DNA of 64,000 nucleotides from Chitinophaga pinensis. Lineage in GTDB: Bacteria; Bacteroidota; Bacteroidia; NS11-12g; UBA955. A model generated the notes under the pieces. That model was given only the letters and a program-made list of their open reading frames with translations. It had not been told where the DNA came from and searched no databases. The DNA lies in contig CAMDUE010000011.1 of assembly GCA_945877575.1 (NCBI GenBank), positions 1 to 64,000 on the forward strand. The letters are read 5' to 3'. Position 1 is the stretch's first letter. The number at the start of each line of letters is the position of its first letter. This document shows, piece after piece, positions 18,916-27,579 of this stretch. The translations under genes and the position numbers were made by a program.

Positions 18916-19686
18916 TTACTGATTTACCCTGAAAAACACTGATTCCAAACCTTCAACGTCTGCAGAGATTTCTTGTTCTAATTCAGCAAAATAGGCCGAA
19001 GTTGCCGCGCCAGCCATCACGTACATCCCTTTTTTCAAGGGGATGTTGTATTGGTGAGCTAAACGAGTTGCTGCAGCAAGGGCTTTCCATGGGTTGCCCA
19101 AAATATCATTTGAACTTCCTGTTTCAACGGCTTCGCCGTTGATGTTCAACTGAATTTTATTATTGTCTAACGGATTGTTAATATATTCACTGATAATTCC
19201 CACTACAAGGGCAGCCGATGAGCAATTGTCAGCAACAACGTCTGATAAGGAGAACTTGAAATTCTTGTATCTAGAATCAATGATTTCAATTGCCGCTGCA
19301 ATACCTGAAACTTTGCCTTTTACTTGATGCTCGTCTAATACCTCATTAATATCCTCATTCAGAATGAAGCAAATTTCGGGTTCCACACGTGGATGAATGA
19401 ATTCTGAAAGAGACATGGTTCCACCGTTGGTATGTAACATGTCTGATGTCAGCATTCCAATGATCATATCACTAACACCCATTTGTTTCATCTTCGCTTC
19501 AGACGTAAATCCCATCTTCACACCAATTAATTGATGCCCTTGGTTAAGTTTGTGTTCAATGACCTGATGTTGGATTTGATAAGCTTCTTCTAAAGTAAAT
19601 TCTTGATTCAGTGTTAATTGATCAGTTGAAGTGCGAGTCAAAGCTGCTTGGTGAAGGGTTAATGCGGCAGAGGAGATAAAGCTCAT
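18916..19686 (-). CDS. dmpH: 4-oxalocrotonate decarboxylase-like enzyme
   Basis: The 256-residue protein belongs to the hydratase/decarboxylase family of meta-cleavage pathways. The stretch LIGVKMGFTSEAKMKQMGV and the later EIIDSRYKNFKFSLSDVVADN match the decarboxylase (DmpH/NahK/NbaG) branch better than the hydratase branch. The predicted reaction is metal-dependent decarboxylation of 2-oxo-3-hexenedioate to 2-hydroxypenta-2,4-dienoate. The gene is divergent from dmpE-dmpF-dmpG, whose first enzyme is its paralogue and uses its product. A GAACTTTG near-match promoter element lies 7 nt upstream. Confidence 0.8.
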   Translation of the reverse strand: MSFISSAALTLHQAALTRTSTDQLTLNQEFTLEEAYQIQHQVIEHKLNQGHQLIGVKMGFTSEAKMKQMGVSDMIIGMLTSDMLHTNGGTMSLSEFIHPRVEPEICFILNEDINEVLDEHQVKGKVSGIAAAIEIIDSRYKNFKFSLSDVVADNCSSAALVVGIISEYINNPLDNNKIQLNINGEAVETGSSNDILGNPWKALAAATRLAHQYNIPLKKGMYVMAGAATSAYFAELEQEISADVEGLESVFFRVNQ

Positions 19687-19726
19687 TGAACTGCAAAGTT
19701 CGTTTTTTTTGTTTAAACATGCATAC

Positions 19727-19734
19727 TAACTTTG
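19727..19734 (+). promoter_or_regulatory. -7 promoter element of dmpE-dmpF-dmpG
   Basis: TAACTTTG lies 16 nt before the dmpE ATG. A near-match for the divergent dmpH gene (GAACTTTG, minus strand, 19694-19701) lies about 25 bp away, so the two promoters sit back to back in a 64-bp gap. Confidence 0.6.
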
Positions 19735-19750
19735 GTTCGAAATTTTAATA

Positions 19751-20539
19751 ATGGCATTAGCGAAGTTTATTGAGGAGGCGGCACTGGCCTTAAGAGAAGC
19801 AGAAAACCATAGAAAACCTTGCTCTCCGGTGAGGCAACTAATTGGTGAACAAGATATTGAATCGGCTTACAAGGTGCAAGAAATTAACGTAGATTGGGCT
19901 TTGAAAAATGGTAAAGGCTTATGTGGTTCTAAAATTGGGCTCACTTCCGCAGCGGTACAAAAGCAGTTGGGTGTAGATCAACCCGATTTTGGAGTGCTTT
20001 ATAGCCATACCCAAATTGAAAACAATGCGAAAATTAGTTCAGATGAACTCATGCAGCCAAAAGCCGAAGCTGAAATTGCTTTCGTTTTGAAAAGCGGTTT
20101 TGATCAACCCGTATCCAATATTCAACAAGTCATTGATGCCACTGATTACATCTGTGCATCCATAGAAGTGGTGGGTTCCCGAGTGGCCAATTGGGACATC
20201 CGCATCACAGATACCATTGCAGATAATGCATCTGCGAGTCATTTTGTTCTTGGCGACCTTCGTGTAAGTGCTGCCAATTTTGATTTTGTAAATTGCGAAA
20301 TGAAATTATTGAAGAATGGTGAGATTGCTTCTCAGGGTAATGGCGCTGCCTGCATGGGTAATCCGCTGAATGCCGTAATGTGGTTGGCCAATACCCGATT
20401 ATCTTTGGGCAACCCTTTAAAAGCCGGAGAAATTATACTATCAGGTGCATTAGGGCCTATGGTGGCTTCGTCTTCGGGGGATATTTTTACCGCCGAGATC
20501 AGCGGACTAGGATCTGTTACTTTTTCAATAATAGACTAA
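19751..20539 (+). CDS. dmpE: 2-hydroxypenta-2,4-dienoate hydratase
   Basis: The 262-residue protein matches the DmpE/MhpD hydratases: [44 protein letters not shown] with the metal-binding acidic residues, then [20 protein letters not shown]. It adds water to 2-hydroxypenta-2,4-dienoate, giving 4-hydroxy-2-oxopentanoate. Its stop codon overlaps the next ATG (TAATG), and the product is the substrate of the aldolase two genes downstream. Confidence 0.88.
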   Translation: MALAKFIEEAALALREAENHRKPCSPVRQLIGEQDIESAYKVQEINVDWALKNGKGLCGSKIGLTSAAVQKQLGVDQPDFGVLYSHTQIENNAKISSDELMQPKAEAEIAFVLKSGFDQPVSNIQQVIDATDYICASIEVVGSRVANWDIRITDTIADNASASHFVLGDLRVSAANFDFVNCEMKLLKNGEIASQGNGAACMGNPLNAVMWLANTRLSLGNPLKAGEIILSGALGPMVASSSGDIFTAEISGLGSVTFSIID

Positions 20540-21474
20540 TGAAGAAATTTAAAGTGGCCATAATCGGTCCCGGTAATATTGGAACCGACTTGATGATTAA
20601 AGTGATGCGGTATTCCGACATCCTCGAAATGGGGGCCATGGTAGGTATTGATCCCGCTTCCGATGGACTTGCCCGTGCACAGCGAATGGGTGTTCCAACA
20701 ACCCATGAGGGTATACAAGGACTCATCAATATGCCTCAATGGAGTGAGATAGATTTTGTGTTTGACGCAACTTCGGCCAAGGCGCACATATCTAATGCGG
20801 CCATAATCAGGCAGTTTCCAGGCAAAAAAATGATTGATTTAACGCCGGCTGCTATAGGTCCGTTTGTGATTCCACCCGTGAATTTTGCAGATCTCGATTT
20901 AGAATCGGTAGATAATGTCAATATGGTTACCTGTGGCGGACAAGCGACCATTCCCATCGTTGCTGCAATTTCAAGAGTTGCAAAAGTGCATTACGGCGAG
21001 ATTGTGGCTTCCATTGCTTCAAAATCGGCTGGACCAGGCACTAGAGCAAACATCGATGAGTTCACCGAAACTACATCCCACGGAATAGAAAAAGTAGGCG
21101 CCGCAGAGCGCGGAAAGGCCATCATAGTATTGAATCCGGCCGAACCTCCCTTGGTGATGCGCGATACGGTATTTACATTAAGCGATCCTGCTGACAGAGA
21201 GCAAATACGTGCAAGTGTTCATCAAATGGTGGCGGAAGTTCAAAAATATGTGCCCGGTTACCAATTGCATCAAGAGGTTCAATTTGAAGATATTTTGGAG
21301 CAGAATCCCGTTTTTATTGAAGGACTGGGACACCGTTGGGGACTAAAAACCACGGTTTTATTGAGGGTAGTTGGGGCAGGACATTACCTTCCCGAATACG
21401 CCGGAAACCTAGATATCATGACCAGTGCTGCTAAAGCAACGGCCGAACGTTGGGCTCAATACTTAATGAAATGA
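20539..21474 (+). CDS. dmpF: Acetaldehyde dehydrogenase (acylating)
   Basis: The 311-residue protein starts [20 protein letters not shown], a Rossmann NAD motif. It has [19 protein letters not shown], with the catalytic Cys in the family's TCGGQAT box. Length equals the DmpF/MhpF family. It converts acetaldehyde, NAD and CoA to acetyl-CoA, forming a channelling complex with the aldolase DmpG encoded next. The start at 20539 is fixed by the TAATG overlap with dmpE, although the frame is open further upstream. Confidence 0.95.
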   Translation: MKKFKVAIIGPGNIGTDLMIKVMRYSDILEMGAMVGIDPASDGLARAQRMGVPTTHEGIQGLINMPQWSEIDFVFDATSAKAHISNAAIIRQFPGKKMIDLTPAAIGPFVIPPVNFADLDLESVDNVNMVTCGGQATIPIVAAISRVAKVHYGEIVASIASKSAGPGTRANIDEFTETTSHGIEKVGAAERGKAIIVLNPAEPPLVMRDTVFTLSDPADREQIRASVHQMVAEVQKYVPGYQLHQEVQFEDILEQNPVFIEGLGHRWGLKTTVLLRVVGAGHYLPEYAGNLDIMTSAAKATAERWAQYLMK

Positions 21475-22481
21475 CAAACAAATTTTACATTCAAGACGTC
21501 ACTTTGCGTGACGGACAGCATGCCATCAGGCATCAATACAGCATTGATCAAGTCGTTCAAATTGCCAAAGCCCTAGATGATGCGGGCGTTGACGCCATTG
21601 AAGTGGCTCATGGTGATGGACTTTCAGGCGGAAGTTTCAACTACGGATTTGGGGCGCATACAGATTGGGAATGGATTGGAGCCGTTGCAAAAGTTCTAAA
21701 AAACGCCAAACTAACTACATTGCTATTGCCCGGAATTGGCACCATTGATGACTTAAAAAAGGCCCGAGATTTGGGTGTGCAGTCTGTACGTGTAGCCACC
21801 CACTGCACCGAAGCGGATATTTCGGCCCAGCATATTGCCGCTGCTCGTTCCCTTGGGATGGATGTAGCAGGATTCTTGATGATGGCGCACATGAATACCC
21901 CAGAGAAACTCGCCGAACAAGCCAAAATGATGGAAAGTTACGGAGCACATTGTGTATACGTTACTGACAGTGCCGGCGCATTAACCATGGACGGTGTTCG
22001 CGACCGCATTCAAGCTTTTAAATCAGTCCTTAGCAGCGATACAAAACTCGGCATACACTGCCACCACAATTTATCGTTGGGAGTTGCAAACACGGTTATT
22101 GCGCTGCAAGAAGGAGCTACCCGTTTGGATGCATCGTTGGCAGGTATGGGAGCAGGAGCGGGTAACGCACCTTTGGAAGTTCTCATTGCGGTTATGAATC
22201 GTTTGGATGCCCAACACGGCTGTGATTTGTTTGCCTTAATGGATGCTGCAGACGATTTAATACGCCCACTGCAAACCCGTCCGGTTCGCGTAGATCGTGA
22301 AACCTTGAGCCTGGGCTACGTCGGTGTATATTCTAGTTTCTTACTTCACGCCGAACGCGCCAGTCAAATTTACGGCGTAGACACTCGCGACATTCTCGAA
22401 GAGCTTGGCAAACTCAAAATGGTAGGAGGCCAGGAAGACATGATTATTGATGTAGCGTTGAAATTGAAGAATAGTCTTTAG
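21471..22481 (+). CDS. dmpG: 4-hydroxy-2-oxovalerate aldolase
   Basis: The 336-residue enzyme is a DRE-TIM metallolyase. [15 protein letters not shown] carries the catalytic Arg and metal-binding Asp, and [14 protein letters not shown] carries the metal-binding HxH. It cleaves 4-hydroxy-2-oxopentanoate to pyruvate and acetaldehyde and passes the aldehyde to DmpF. The ATG at 21471 overlaps the dmpF stop. The last codons and the stop lie inside the first units (AGTCTTT) of a heptad-repeat array, so the array has invaded the gene end. Confidence 0.95.
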   Translation: MTNKFYIQDVTLRDGQHAIRHQYSIDQVVQIAKALDDAGVDAIEVAHGDGLSGGSFNYGFGAHTDWEWIGAVAKVLKNAKLTTLLLPGIGTIDDLKKARDLGVQSVRVATHCTEADISAQHIAAARSLGMDVAGFLMMAHMNTPEKLAEQAKMMESYGAHCVYVTDSAGALTMDGVRDRIQAFKSVLSSDTKLGIHCHHNLSLGVANTVIALQEGATRLDASLAGMGAGAGNAPLEVLIAVMNRLDAQHGCDLFALMDAADDLIRPLQTRPVRVDRETLSLGYVGVYSSFLLHAERASQIYGVDTRDILEELGKLKMVGGQEDMIIDVALKLKNSL

Positions 22482-22796
22482 TCTTTAGTCCAAAGTCCAA
22501 AGTCCAGAGTCCAGAGTCTGTGGGCTAGGGGCGAGAGACTAGAGACTAGAGACGAGAGACTAGAGACGAGAGACTAGGGGCGAGAGACGAGAGACTAGAG
22601 ACGAGAGACTAGGGGGCGAGAGACTAGGGGCTTAGGGTTGGTCCTGGATTCCGGCACCCGGTACCCGACACCCGGTACCCGATACCCGATACCGACACCC
22701 GATACCCGATACCCGATACCCGATACCCGATACCCGATACCCGATACCCGATACCCGGTACCCGGTACCCAATACCCGATACCCGATACCCGATTG
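22473..22796. repeat. Heptad-repeat array 2: three successive 7-bp families
   Basis: All units have a 7-bp period. First come AGTCTTT and AGTCCAA/AGTCCAG units (22473-22520). GAGACTA/GAGACGA units with some GGGGCGA variants follow (about 22530-22635). Last are CCCGATA/CCCGGTA units (about 22654-22796), including about eight identical units in a row. The complement of the last block is (GGGTATC)n, a GGG-N4 pattern with G-quadruplex potential. The remaining bases to 22893 hold only the promoter of the next gene. Confidence 0.9.
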
Positions 22797-22871
22797 TCTA
22801 CTAAATATAACAATTAGTCAGAAGTGTGTTATTAGTCGATGATGGGGGAACTTTTTGATGAGTGTGTACGT

Positions 22872-22879
22872 TATATTTG
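22872..22879 (+). promoter_or_regulatory. -7 promoter element of the OmpA-like lipoprotein gene
   Basis: TATATTTG lies 14 nt before the ATG at 22894. Its position inside the longer open frame from 22855 fixes the shorter start. Confidence 0.65.
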
Positions 22880-22893
22880 CAAAACCTATAATT

Positions 22894-23535
22894 ATGAATT
22901 TGAATTCATTTAAAACTGTATCTATTGCTCTTATTGGCGCGGTTGCCATGAGCAGTTGCATCAATTCGAAGGAGGCTTATGAGAAGTCAAAGTTGTCTGG
23001 ATTTGTGGCTGAACAAACTCAAGACATTTTGAAGAAGAATCCTCCGCAAGTAGATTTGTCTGGTGTTGAAGCCAAAATATCTACCGTTGATATGAAGGTG
23101 AAAGCTATGGATGAAAACAATGCTAAAGCACAGGCTGTTGTTGCAAAGTTGGAAGACAAATTGAAAACCATTGAAACCTTGGAGAAAGAGTCTAAAGCTG
23201 AATTTGAACGCTCAAATACTGCTGTAATCTTTTTTGATGTGAATTCATCAGTTCTTTCTACCAGCGCTATGCAAGAAATGTTCCGTTGGAAGTCAGCTTT
23301 AGATATAGCATCTTCTGCATACAGCTTTGAGATCAATGTATTTACATCGGCTGATAAAACGGGTTCTGATGCTACCAATGATCGATTGAGAGCACGCCGA
23401 GCTGAGTCAGTTCGTAAGTTTTTGACTGAGGTTTTGGGTGTTAAAGCTAAAATCAATATTACTACCGTTCAACCTGCACACTCTCAGAGTAATACTCTTG
23501 ATCGCAGAGCGGTTATTAGTATTGATTGTAAGTAA
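22894..23535 (+). CDS. OmpA-family lipoprotein
   Basis: The 213-residue protein has a lipoprotein signal (MNLNSFKTVSIALIGAVAMS followed by SC at the lipobox). A predicted coiled coil follows (about residues 45-95, VEAKISTVDMKVKAMDENNA). The C-terminal OmpA-like domain contains VIFFDVNSSVLS and NDRLRARRAESVRKFLTEVL, the peptidoglycan-binding core. It is expected to anchor in a membrane leaflet and touch peptidoglycan. The gene has its own promoter and a strong terminator, so it is probably a monocistronic, well-expressed structural gene. Confidence 0.82.
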   Translation: MNLNSFKTVSIALIGAVAMSSCINSKEAYEKSKLSGFVAEQTQDILKKNPPQVDLSGVEAKISTVDMKVKAMDENNAKAQAVVAKLEDKLKTIETLEKESKAEFERSNTAVIFFDVNSSVLSTSAMQEMFRWKSALDIASSAYSFEINVFTSADKTGSDATNDRLRARRAESVRKFLTEVLGVKAKINITTVQPAHSQSNTLDRRAVISIDCK

Positions 23536-23560
23536 TTAAAATAATAAACGTTTAATATTT

Positions 23561-23592
23561 GAGGCCGCCTTTAAAGGGCGGCCTCTTTTTTT
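23561..23592 (+). terminator. Intrinsic terminator of the OmpA-like gene
   Basis: The 9-bp stem GAGGCCGCC / GGCGGCCTC (23561-23569 with 23577-23585) is followed by a run of T. The T-run flows directly into the -7 element of the next gene. Confidence 0.9.
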
Positions 23593-23600
23593 TACTTTTG
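23593..23600 (+). promoter_or_regulatory. -7 promoter element of the GH92 gene
   Basis: TACTTTTG starts at the end of the preceding terminator's T-run and lies only 4 nt before the GH92 ATG. Confidence 0.6.
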
Positions 23601-23604
23601 AGGA

Positions 23605-26600
23605 ATGAAGTCGTTTTTCCTCGTGCTGGCGTCTGTTCTTTGTCTGAATGCCACCGCCCAAATTGAATTCGTGAATCCTATGGTTGGAACTGGTGGACAC
23701 GGACATACATTTCCTGGGCCGGTTGCACCTTTTGGAATGGTGCAGCTCAGTCCAGACACCCGCAATGATAATTCTTGGGATGCCTGCGGTGGATATTATT
23801 ATCACGATTCCTTCATTTTGGGATTTTCACACACTCACCTCAGTGGTACTGGTGTGTCTGATTTGGGCGATGTGCTTTTTCAGCCGTTAAATGCCCCCGA
23901 ATTTGATCCCAAGAAATACAGACAATCATTCAATCACAAAAATGAAGCTGCAGCAGTCGGCTGGTACAAAGTACTTCTCAATGAAACTCAGACTACGGTT
24001 GAGTTGACGGCATCGGAATATGCAGGGTTTCAGAAGTACAGTTATCCCCAGGGAAAAGACCGCTGGGTATTGATAGATTTAGAGCACCGTGATGCGTTAT
24101 TGTCGTTTTCGTTGAATGTTGATGAGGGGAAGTTAAAAGTGCGCGGGCACAGGCAGAGTAAGGCTTGGGCAGAAAATCAATGGGTATTTTTTGAGACGGA
24201 GTTTTCAGAAAAAATCATAGATGTTAAATGGAATGACGCAAAAACTAAAGTGTTGCTTCATTTCGGGGAGTCAAATTCACAGCCTTTAATGATTAAAACG
24301 GTGCTATCGTTCACGGATTTTGACGGGGTTCAAGCCAATTCAAGTCAGGTGGATGAATGGTTGAATTTTGGTAAAGCTGAAGAAACATTTGACCGGATTT
24401 CTCGCCCGGAAGAGTGGTTTGGAAGATGTATTTTTCGAACTCGTGAATTGTGGGAGAATGAGATGAGTCATTTGGAGGTAGACCATGCCGCATTTAAAAG
24501 TGAAAAACAACACGATTCAGTATTAAATGTATTTTATACCGCTTGGTATCATTGTTTAATACACCCGTCGTTGGCTTCGGATGCCAATTTTAAGTACCGA
24601 GGGCGAGATCAAAAAATTCACACAGCAGATCATTCTGTATATCACGTCTTTTCACTTTGGGATACCTACAGAGCGTTGCATCCGTTGTTGACCTTGACGC
24701 ACAGAACACGCACCCGTGAATTTGTCAAAAGTATGCTCCTGCAATTCAAGGATGGCGGTCGTTTACCGGTTTGGGAATTGGGTAGTTCGGAGACCAATTG
24801 CATGATTGGTTTTCACAGTGTTCCGGTGATTTTGGAGGCCCTGCAAAAAGGTATTTTAGTCGACTTTGATACTTCGATGCTCATTCAAGCTGTTAGAAAC
24901 AGCTCTGATTTAAAGGAACCTGCTTACCAATATCAAATTCCTATTGCCCGAGAATTACTCACATTATATTACGCTGATTTGGGATATATAGATGTTTTGA
25001 AGGAGGCAGAATCGGTTTCAAAAACGCTTGAATATGCCTACGATGATTGGTGCGTTTCAAAGATTCTTCAATTGTTAAGACCCGACTCTATTGCCTTGAT
25101 AGATGAATATCGTTCGCGCAGTGAGCGTTTCTTGGGACTGTTTGACCCTGAAACCAACACTATGCGTCCACGTCGAAACGGGCAGTTTTTAACTCCCTAT
25201 AAACCCGGCGAAGTCAACAATCATTATACCGAAGCCAATGCTTGGCAATATTCTTTTTACGTGCCTCACAAAGTAGATCAGTTGATTTCGTTGATGGGAG
25301 GGAATTCGGCTTTTCACGCTCAATTAGACAGCCTTTTTTACGGTTCCGAGGGACTTTCGGGTAGGGAACAGGCTGATATTTCCGGATTGATTGGGCAATA
25401 TGCCCACGGCAACGAGCCAAGTCATCACATGGCTTATTTATATAACAACGCAGGAAGTCCCCAGAAAACACAAGAACTGGTCAGACGTATCATGAAGGAT
25501 TTCTATTCTAATACCCCTAATGGTTTGATTGGAAATGAAGATTGCGGGCAAATGAGTGCTTGGTATGTAATGTCTGCGTTGGGAATATATGCAGTGGCGC
25601 CGGGTAGCAATGAATATTCATTGGGTTATCCGTTGTTCCCGAAAATCACTTTGAAAAACGAAATAGGTGAAATACTGGTGTTTGAGCGTCCGTTGGATAT
25701 GAAAGAATATGGACCCTTGGGGCTAAGTGGATCGGATTTCATTGCTAAATATAAAAGTAAGTTTGGTGAGCCGGTAACGGTTAATGTGGATGCTGATAGG
25801 GTATATTATCAAGTTCCATACGATTGGATTTTGATGGGTGATGGACTGAAATTCAGTCAATCTAAAACTGATTATTTGGCGGGTGTTAACTTACAAGCCG
25901 TGAGTCATGTTTATTCCCGTGCTGATATACAAGCTCCTCAACAGGTAGAGAAAGGATCAATATATCCTGTTAAGGTTTCCAATTTTACCAATAGTGATGT
26001 TGCGGGGCCGTTGCATGTTTATGTTCGGTATATTGATTCGCCATTTGTATTTAAACATGGGTTTCCGGGAAGGGTAGTGCACAGATATTATCTTGTTAAA
26101 GATCAGAAACAATTTACTTTTAATTTGGCGGGATCGGCTTTAATATGGGCATGTATTGGAGACCCAAATAATTCTAAGACTGAATTCACGGCTTCCTACA
26201 TTACCGAGAAGCCCAATAATTACAAGGTGGTTTCAATTGCTGGAAAGTATAATCCTCAATATTCCGCCGGTGGTCCTGAGGGATTGGTTGACGGTGTTTT
26301 GGGCACGGAGCAATGGCGCAGTGGTGGCTGGCAAGGATATCAGTCGCAAGATTTTCAGGCGGTTATTGATTTGAATGAAGAAATATCCGTAAAGTATATC
26401 ATGCCCCGTTTTTTATCTGATGAGCGTGCTTGGATCTTTTTACCCAAAGAAGTTCGACTAGAATATTCTTTAGATGGTGTAAATTTTTTACCGTTCAATG
26501 ATTTTAAATTTGATGTTTCTTTACGTAGATCGGAATCACAGGTTGTACCTATTTGCCTTTCGCCTAAAATTCTTAAAAAGAAGAAAGTCAAATATATATC

Positions 26601-26745
26601 TGAAGTGAAAGCTCGCTATATCAGGGTGAGTGCGAGCAATTTTGGGAAACTACCCAAGGGTCATCCCGGTTTTGATTACAATGGAGAGGCCTTCATCTTT
26701 ATTGATGAGATTGTGATTAACCCGCGAGTTGAGGAATTGTTGTAA
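23605..26745 (+). CDS. GH92-family alpha-mannosidase with C-terminal discoidin-like domain
   Basis: The 1046-residue secreted protein has a signal peptide (MKSFFLVLASVLCLNATAQ). GH92 motifs are clear: MVGTGGHGHTFPGPVAPFGM, GFSHTHLSGTGVSDLGDV, GNEPSHHMAYLYN and GNEDCGQMSAWYVMSALGIY, the last three carrying the calcium-binding and acid/base residues. GH92 enzymes are calcium-dependent exo-alpha-mannosidases. After the catalytic core (to about residue 750) come a beta domain and an F5/8-type module (about residues 880-1040, SAGGPEGLVDGVLGTEQW). No T9SS tail is seen. A heptad-repeat array starts immediately after the stop. Confidence 0.93.
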   Translation: MKSFFLVLASVLCLNATAQIEFVNPMVGTGGHGHTFPGPVAPFGMVQLSPDTRNDNSWDACGGYYYHDSFILGFSHTHLSGTGVSDLGDVLFQPLNAPEFDPKKYRQSFNHKNEAAAVGWYKVLLNETQTTVELTASEYAGFQKYSYPQGKDRWVLIDLEHRDALLSFSLNVDEGKLKVRGHRQSKAWAENQWVFFETEFSEKIIDVKWNDAKTKVLLHFGESNSQPLMIKTVLSFTDFDGVQANSSQVDEWLNFGKAEETFDRISRPEEWFGRCIFRTRELWENEMSHLEVDHAAFKSEKQHDSVLNVFYTAWYHCLIHPSLASDANFKYRGRDQKIHTADHSVYHVFSLWDTYRALHPLLTLTHRTRTREFVKSMLLQFKDGGRLPVWELGSSETNCMIGFHSVPVILEALQKGILVDFDTSMLIQAVRNSSDLKEPAYQYQIPIARELLTLYYADLGYIDVLKEAESVSKTLEYAYDDWCVSKILQLLRPDSIALIDEYRSRSERFLGLFDPETNTMRPRRNGQFLTPYKPGEVNNHYTEANAWQYSFYVPHKVDQLISLMGGNSAFHAQLDSLFYGSEGLSGREQADISGLIGQYAHGNEPSHHMAYLYNNAGSPQKTQELVRRIMKDFYSNTPNGLIGNEDCGQMSAWYVMSALGIYAVAPGSNEYSLGYPLFPKITLKNEIGEILVFERPLDMKEYGPLGLSGSDFIAKYKSKFGEPVTVNVDADRVYYQVPYDWILMGDGLKFSQSKTDYLAGVNLQAVSHVYSRADIQAPQQVEKGSIYPVKVSNFTNSDVAGPLHVYVRYIDSPFVFKHGFPGRVVHRYYLVKDQKQFTFNLAGSALIWACIGDPNNSKTEFTASYITEKPNNYKVVSIAGKYNPQYSAGGPEGLVDGVLGTEQWRSGGWQGYQSQDFQAVIDLNEEISVKYIMPRFLSDERAWIFLPKEVRLEYSLDGVNFLPFNDFKFDVSLRRSESQVVPICLSPKILKKKKVKYISEVKARYIRVSASNFGKLPKGHPGFDYNGEAFIFIDEIVINPRVEELL

Positions 26746-26788
26746 ACCGGGGGTCGGGTATTGGGTGTCGGGGTTCGGGTGTCGGGTT
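26746..26788. repeat. Heptad-repeat array 3 (short, G-rich)
   Basis: GGG-rich units of about 7 bp (GGGTATT, GGGTGTC, GGGTTC-type) begin directly after the GH92 stop and end at the stop of the convergent membrane-protein gene. At least four GGG runs with short loops lie on the plus strand, hence in the GH92 mRNA 3' end. Confidence 0.75.
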
Positions 26789-27508
26789 TTAGGTGGCTGG
26801 GGTAAGGTTGTAACGAACTTGCACAACGCGTTGATGAATCCAATAGAAAGCGTAAAAATGAACAATGATTACGGCTTCGAGAGAAACGATGTACCATGGC
26901 CATTCACCGATAATGAAGGGGTTATTTGCGTCTGGTCGTTGTGCCAAATACATATAGTTTGCACCCAAGAAATAGTTAATTGACCCAATAATTGGAAGGA
27001 CGAGTTGAGTATAAAGAAATACTTTCCACCAAGATAAAGGACGTGGGGTTAAATGTAATTTGAATGTTGCAAAAAACGCTGTAACAATGATGCCGCCGTG
27101 TCCTATAGTGTAAGTTGTGGCATTGTAAACAGAATAGCCTTCTGAAATTTCTGGTGTGAGGAATGCATGAATGGCTCCAGCGCTCCAAAAGATGAGAAAT
27201 TCATAAACCCATTGTTTTTTGGTAAAGCAAAGAGCAATAGCTAGTAATTGAGAGAATGAACAAAGTTGTAACGGAAGACTAATGGATGCATCCCAAGTGC
27301 CGTTCATCAAAGCATGAATTTGTGAATAAACATAATCAGCGGCCAGGAAACTACCAAGTGAGTATCTAATGATATTGAGTCTTCTTTGGTTTGCTTTGTA
27401 AGATGCGCCAAATATAATAATGAAAAACGCTATTAAGCCTAGGTTCATAGCGATCCATAAATCTGAGCCGATGGGAACGGTATAGTGGGTTATATTACGG
27501 TCCATCAT
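26789..27508 (-). CDS. TIGR02206/YwaF-type membrane protein (TMEM164-like)
   Basis: The protein of about 239 residues has seven predicted membrane helices. It has the family's LPLQLCSFSQLLAIAL segment with the conserved Cys, and a His-containing TYTIGHGGIIV helix. The family (YwaF in Bacillus) is related to eukaryotic TMEM164, reported to be a Cys/His acyltransferase for ether phospholipids; whether bacterial members act so is unknown. The start at 27508 is preferred: an upstream frame runs through the hairpin at 27550-27571, and a TTTCTTTG near-match promoter lies at 27520-27527. Confidence 0.75.
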   Translation of the reverse strand: MMDRNITHYTVPIGSDLWIAMNLGLIAFFIIIFGASYKANQRRLNIIRYSLGSFLAADYVYSQIHALMNGTWDASISLPLQLCSFSQLLAIALCFTKKQWVYEFLIFWSAGAIHAFLTPEISEGYSVYNATTYTIGHGGIIVTAFFATFKLHLTPRPLSWWKVFLYTQLVLPIIGSINYFLGANYMYLAQRPDANNPFIIGEWPWYIVSLEAVIIVHFYAFYWIHQRVVQVRYNLTPAT

Positions 27509-27543
27509 GCAATATATTACAAAGAAAATAAAAGTGTTTACAC

Positions 27544-27579
27544 AAAAAAGGGTCAACGCAATAGTTGACCCTTTTTTTT
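27544..27579 (-). terminator. Intrinsic terminator of the large T9SS gene
   Basis: The perfect 8-bp stem GGGTCAAC / GTTGACCC (27550-27557 with 27564-27571) is flanked by A-runs and T-runs, giving a T-run on the minus strand after the T9SS gene. Its left arm overlaps a spurious upstream extension of the neighbouring membrane-protein frame. Confidence 0.85.

Noticed and set aside
22473..22796. Possible CRISPR array
   Set aside because: Units are 7 bp with no unique spacers of 25-40 bp and no cas gene nearby.
22595..22813. Open frame of about 72 codons across the heptad array (repeating GIGYRVS)
   Set aside because: The 7-bp period gives a 7-residue translation repeat by itself; there is no domain, signal or promoter.
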